A DNA stretch of 6,187 nucleotides from an uncultured Syntrophobacteraceae bacterium (GTDB taxonomy: Bacteria > Desulfobacterota > Syntrophobacteria > Syntrophobacterales > Syntrophobacteraceae), in contig CALBZH010000779.1 in the NCBI GenBank assembly GCA_937889795.1, positions 1 through 6,187 of the forward strand, given 5' to 3'. A model generated the notes under the pieces. It searched no databases, was not told the origin of the DNA, and saw only the letters and a program-made list of their open reading frames with translations. This document shows, one piece after another, positions 4,807 to 6,187 of the stretch; positions within the stretch are counted from its first letter, which is position 1; every line of letters begins with the position of its first letter. A program made the translations under genes and the position numbers.

Positions 4807-6187
4807 CAATCGTCCATATCCTCCCTAGGCTCATCCGATTCTGCCAGAACAGCCAAATCGACGATGCTCTCGCCTTCATCGAGGCCCATCAGTTTAACGC
4901 CCTGCGTCACACGCCCTATCTTGCTGATCTGGGCCACGGGAGTCCGAATGATCCGGCCGCTGTCGGTGATCATGAGGATTTCCTCGTCCTCGGCCACCTG
5001 GCGAAATCCCACGACGTTGCCGTTGCGCTCCGTCACCCGGATGTTCAGGACCCCTTTCCCGCCACGGTTCTGGCAGCGATATTCCTCCGCGGGAGTGCGC
5101 TTGCCGAACCCCTTCTCCGTGATGACCAGGATGCTCTTCCCTTCGTCGATCACATCCATGCCCACCAGCTCGCTCTCATCCAGGTTCATCCCCCGGATGC
5201 CCCGACTCACGCGCCCAAGCGGCCGAAACTCGGTTTCCTCCACCCGAATGCATTTGCCGGCCCGGGACATGAGGAAGAGCTGCCGCTTGCCGTCTGTGAT
5301 GAGGGCGGAGATGACTTCGTCATCTTCATCGAGCACAATGGCTCGGATGCCCGTGGATCGCGGGTTCGAGTAGGCGGCCAGGCCCGTTTTCTTGACGATG
5401 CCGTTTCGCGTGGCCATGACCATGTAGTGGTCTTCTTTGAACTCCTTGACCGGCAGCACGGCCTGAACGCGCTCCTCCTTTTGCAGCGGGAGCAGGTTCA
5501 CGATGGCCTTGCCGATCGCAGCCGGCCCCACTTCCGGAATTTCATAGACCTTGAGCCAGAATACCTGGCCCCGGTTCGTGATGATCAGGAGATAGTCATG
5601 GGTGGAAGCCGTGAAAAGGAAGTTGACCACGTCTTCGTCCCGCGTGGTCATCCCGGTGCGTCCGCGTCCGCCACGTTTCTGGGAGCGGTAGATCGAGAGC
5701 GGGGTGCGCTTGATGTAGCCGCCCTTGGAGACCGTCACGACCATTTCTTCCACGGCGATGAGATCCTCGATGCAGATCTCGCCGGCATCGGCGACGATCT
5801 CCGTCCGCCTCAGGTCGCCGAACTGGTTGAGCAGCTCCTCGAGCTCCTCTTTGATGACGAGATTCACCATGGCCGGCGATGCCAGGATCTGCCGTAGCCG
5901 TTCGATTTCCTTCAAGATCTGGTTGTACTCGTCGACGATCTTGTCGCGTTCGAGACCGGTCAGGCGCTGCAGCCGCATTTCGAGGATGGCCTGGGCCTGG
6001 GCTTCGCTGAACTCAAACCGCTCGATGAGACGTGATTTGGCTTCAGCCGGGCTTGCCGCCGTGCGGATGAGATGAATGACCTCATCCAGGTGATCCAGGG
6101 CGCGCTTCAGCCCCTCCAAGATGTGAGCCCGTTTCTCCGCTTGGGCCAGCTCGTACTGGGTCCGTTTGATGATCACCTGACGGCGGA
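4806..6187 (-). CDS. gyrA: DNA gyrase subunit A, partial (C-terminal half)
   Basis: GyrA cuts and rejoins DNA in the GyrA2GyrB2 complex that introduces negative supercoils. Only about 460 residues are present; the 5' end, including the active-site Tyr and quinolone region, lies beyond the right edge. The frame stays open to the last base, reading RRQVIIKRTQYEL upstream, so no start should be placed in the window. Counting from the Val codon at 6174-6176, the coiled-coil and tower end are at about 1-140, with RAHILEGL (16-23) and AQAILEMRLQRLTGLE (61-76). A six-bladed beta-pinwheel then covers about 143-445. The GyrA box is QKRGGRG (166-172), a conservative form of QRRGGKG, which separates it from topoisomerase IV ParC. 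A second similar loop, QNRGGKG, is at 369-375. An acidic tail (ESDEPREDMDD) ends the protein. The stop overlaps the gpsA start. Confidence 0.97.
   Translation of the reverse strand, partial: RRQVIIKRTQYELAQAEKRAHILEGLKRALDHLDEVIHLIRTAASPAEAKSRLIERFEFSEAQAQAILEMRLQRLTGLERDKIVDEYNQILKEIERLRQILASPAMVNLVIKEELEELLNQFGDLRRTEIVADAGEICIEDLIAVEEMVVTVSKGGYIKRTPLSIYRSQKRGGRGRTGMTTRDEDVVNFLFTASTHDYLLIITNRGQVFWLKVYEIPEVGPAAIGKAIVNLLPLQKEERVQAVLPVKEFKEDHYMVMATRNGIVKKTGLAAYSNPRSTGIRAIVLDEDDEVISALITDGKRQLFLMSRAGKCIRVEETEFRPLGRVSRGIRGMNLDESELVGMDVIDEGKSILVITEKGFGKRTPAEEYRCQNRGGKGVLNIRVTERNGNVVGFRQVAEDEEILMITDSGRIIRTPVAQISKIGRVTQGVKLMGLDEGESIVDLAVLAESDEPREDMDD
4820..4825 (-). promoter_or_regulatory. Possible gpsA ribosome binding site inside the end of gyrA
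   Basis: Read on the minus strand this is GGGAGG, within the last codons of gyrA. It is ten bases before an in-frame TTG and 13 before the ATG that overlaps the gyrA stop. The spacing is long for the ATG, so either the TTG is used or ribosomes finishing gyrA reinitiate. Confidence 0.45.

Noticed and set aside
4099..5373. A 424-codon plus-strand open frame across gpsA and gyrA
   Set aside because: It lies opposite two unmistakable genes, has no recognisable motif and arises from the codon bias of the GC-rich minus-strand genes.
4746..5897. A 383-codon plus-strand open frame rich in His, Asp and Leu
   Set aside because: It is the antisense shadow of gyrA. Its composition is typical of reverse-strand reading and it shows no domain.
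4806..6187. Topoisomerase IV subunit A (ParC) instead of GyrA
   Set aside because: A GyrA box (QKRGGRG) and a complete six-bladed C-terminal pinwheel are present, which fits GyrA.
1..6187. CRISPR array, insertion sequence, integrase, tRNA or rRNA
   Set aside because: Reading both strands showed no spaced direct repeats, transposase or integrase motifs, or tRNA/rRNA-like sequence.

Overview
The window looks like one end of an assembled contig from a Gram-negative, anaerobic-type bacterium with moderately high GC. The GyrA and GpsA sequences and the membrane cytochrome c protein resemble those of Desulfobacterota (former Deltaproteobacteria, perhaps Syntrophobacter/Desulfacinum-like). That placement is my recollection of family sequences, not a search. 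The first 46 bases are not biological: they match the 3' part of the Illumina TruSeq universal (P5) adapter, so the contig was not trimmed and its true sequence starts at base 47.

Layout. Bases 47-314 hold the N-terminal part of an unrecognised gene on the minus strand, cut by the contig end and read artificially into the adapter. Bases 315-749 are a gene-free divergent intergenic region with a C10 homopolymer and a short perfect palindrome. Bases 750-1469 (plus strand) encode a four-helix DUF2231-type membrane protein fused to a monoheme c-type cytochrome domain. Bases 1470-1616 separate two convergent genes and contain two inverted repeats without T-tracts. From 1617 to the right edge, four minus-strand genes are packed tightly. 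In transcription order they are gyrA (DNA gyrase A, C-terminal half only, running off the edge), gpsA (glycerol-3-phosphate dehydrogenase, overlapping gyrA by one base), a soluble sensor histidine kinase (25 bp later) and a YIP1-family membrane protein (36 bp later).

How they fit together. The overlap and short gaps suggest one transcript, gyrA-gpsA-kinase-yip1. It would link chromosome supercoiling, phospholipid backbone synthesis, a cytosolic signalling protein with no visible response regulator, and a polytopic membrane protein. The cytochrome gene is a separate unit, probably acting in respiratory electron transfer at the cytoplasmic membrane. I see no CRISPR array, mobile element, tRNA or rRNA, and no clear new defence or biosynthetic system. 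The most interesting points are the atypical kinase with an AT-rich sensory half, the DUF2231-cytochrome c fusion, the operon composition, and the adapter-derived protein tail that could mislead annotation.
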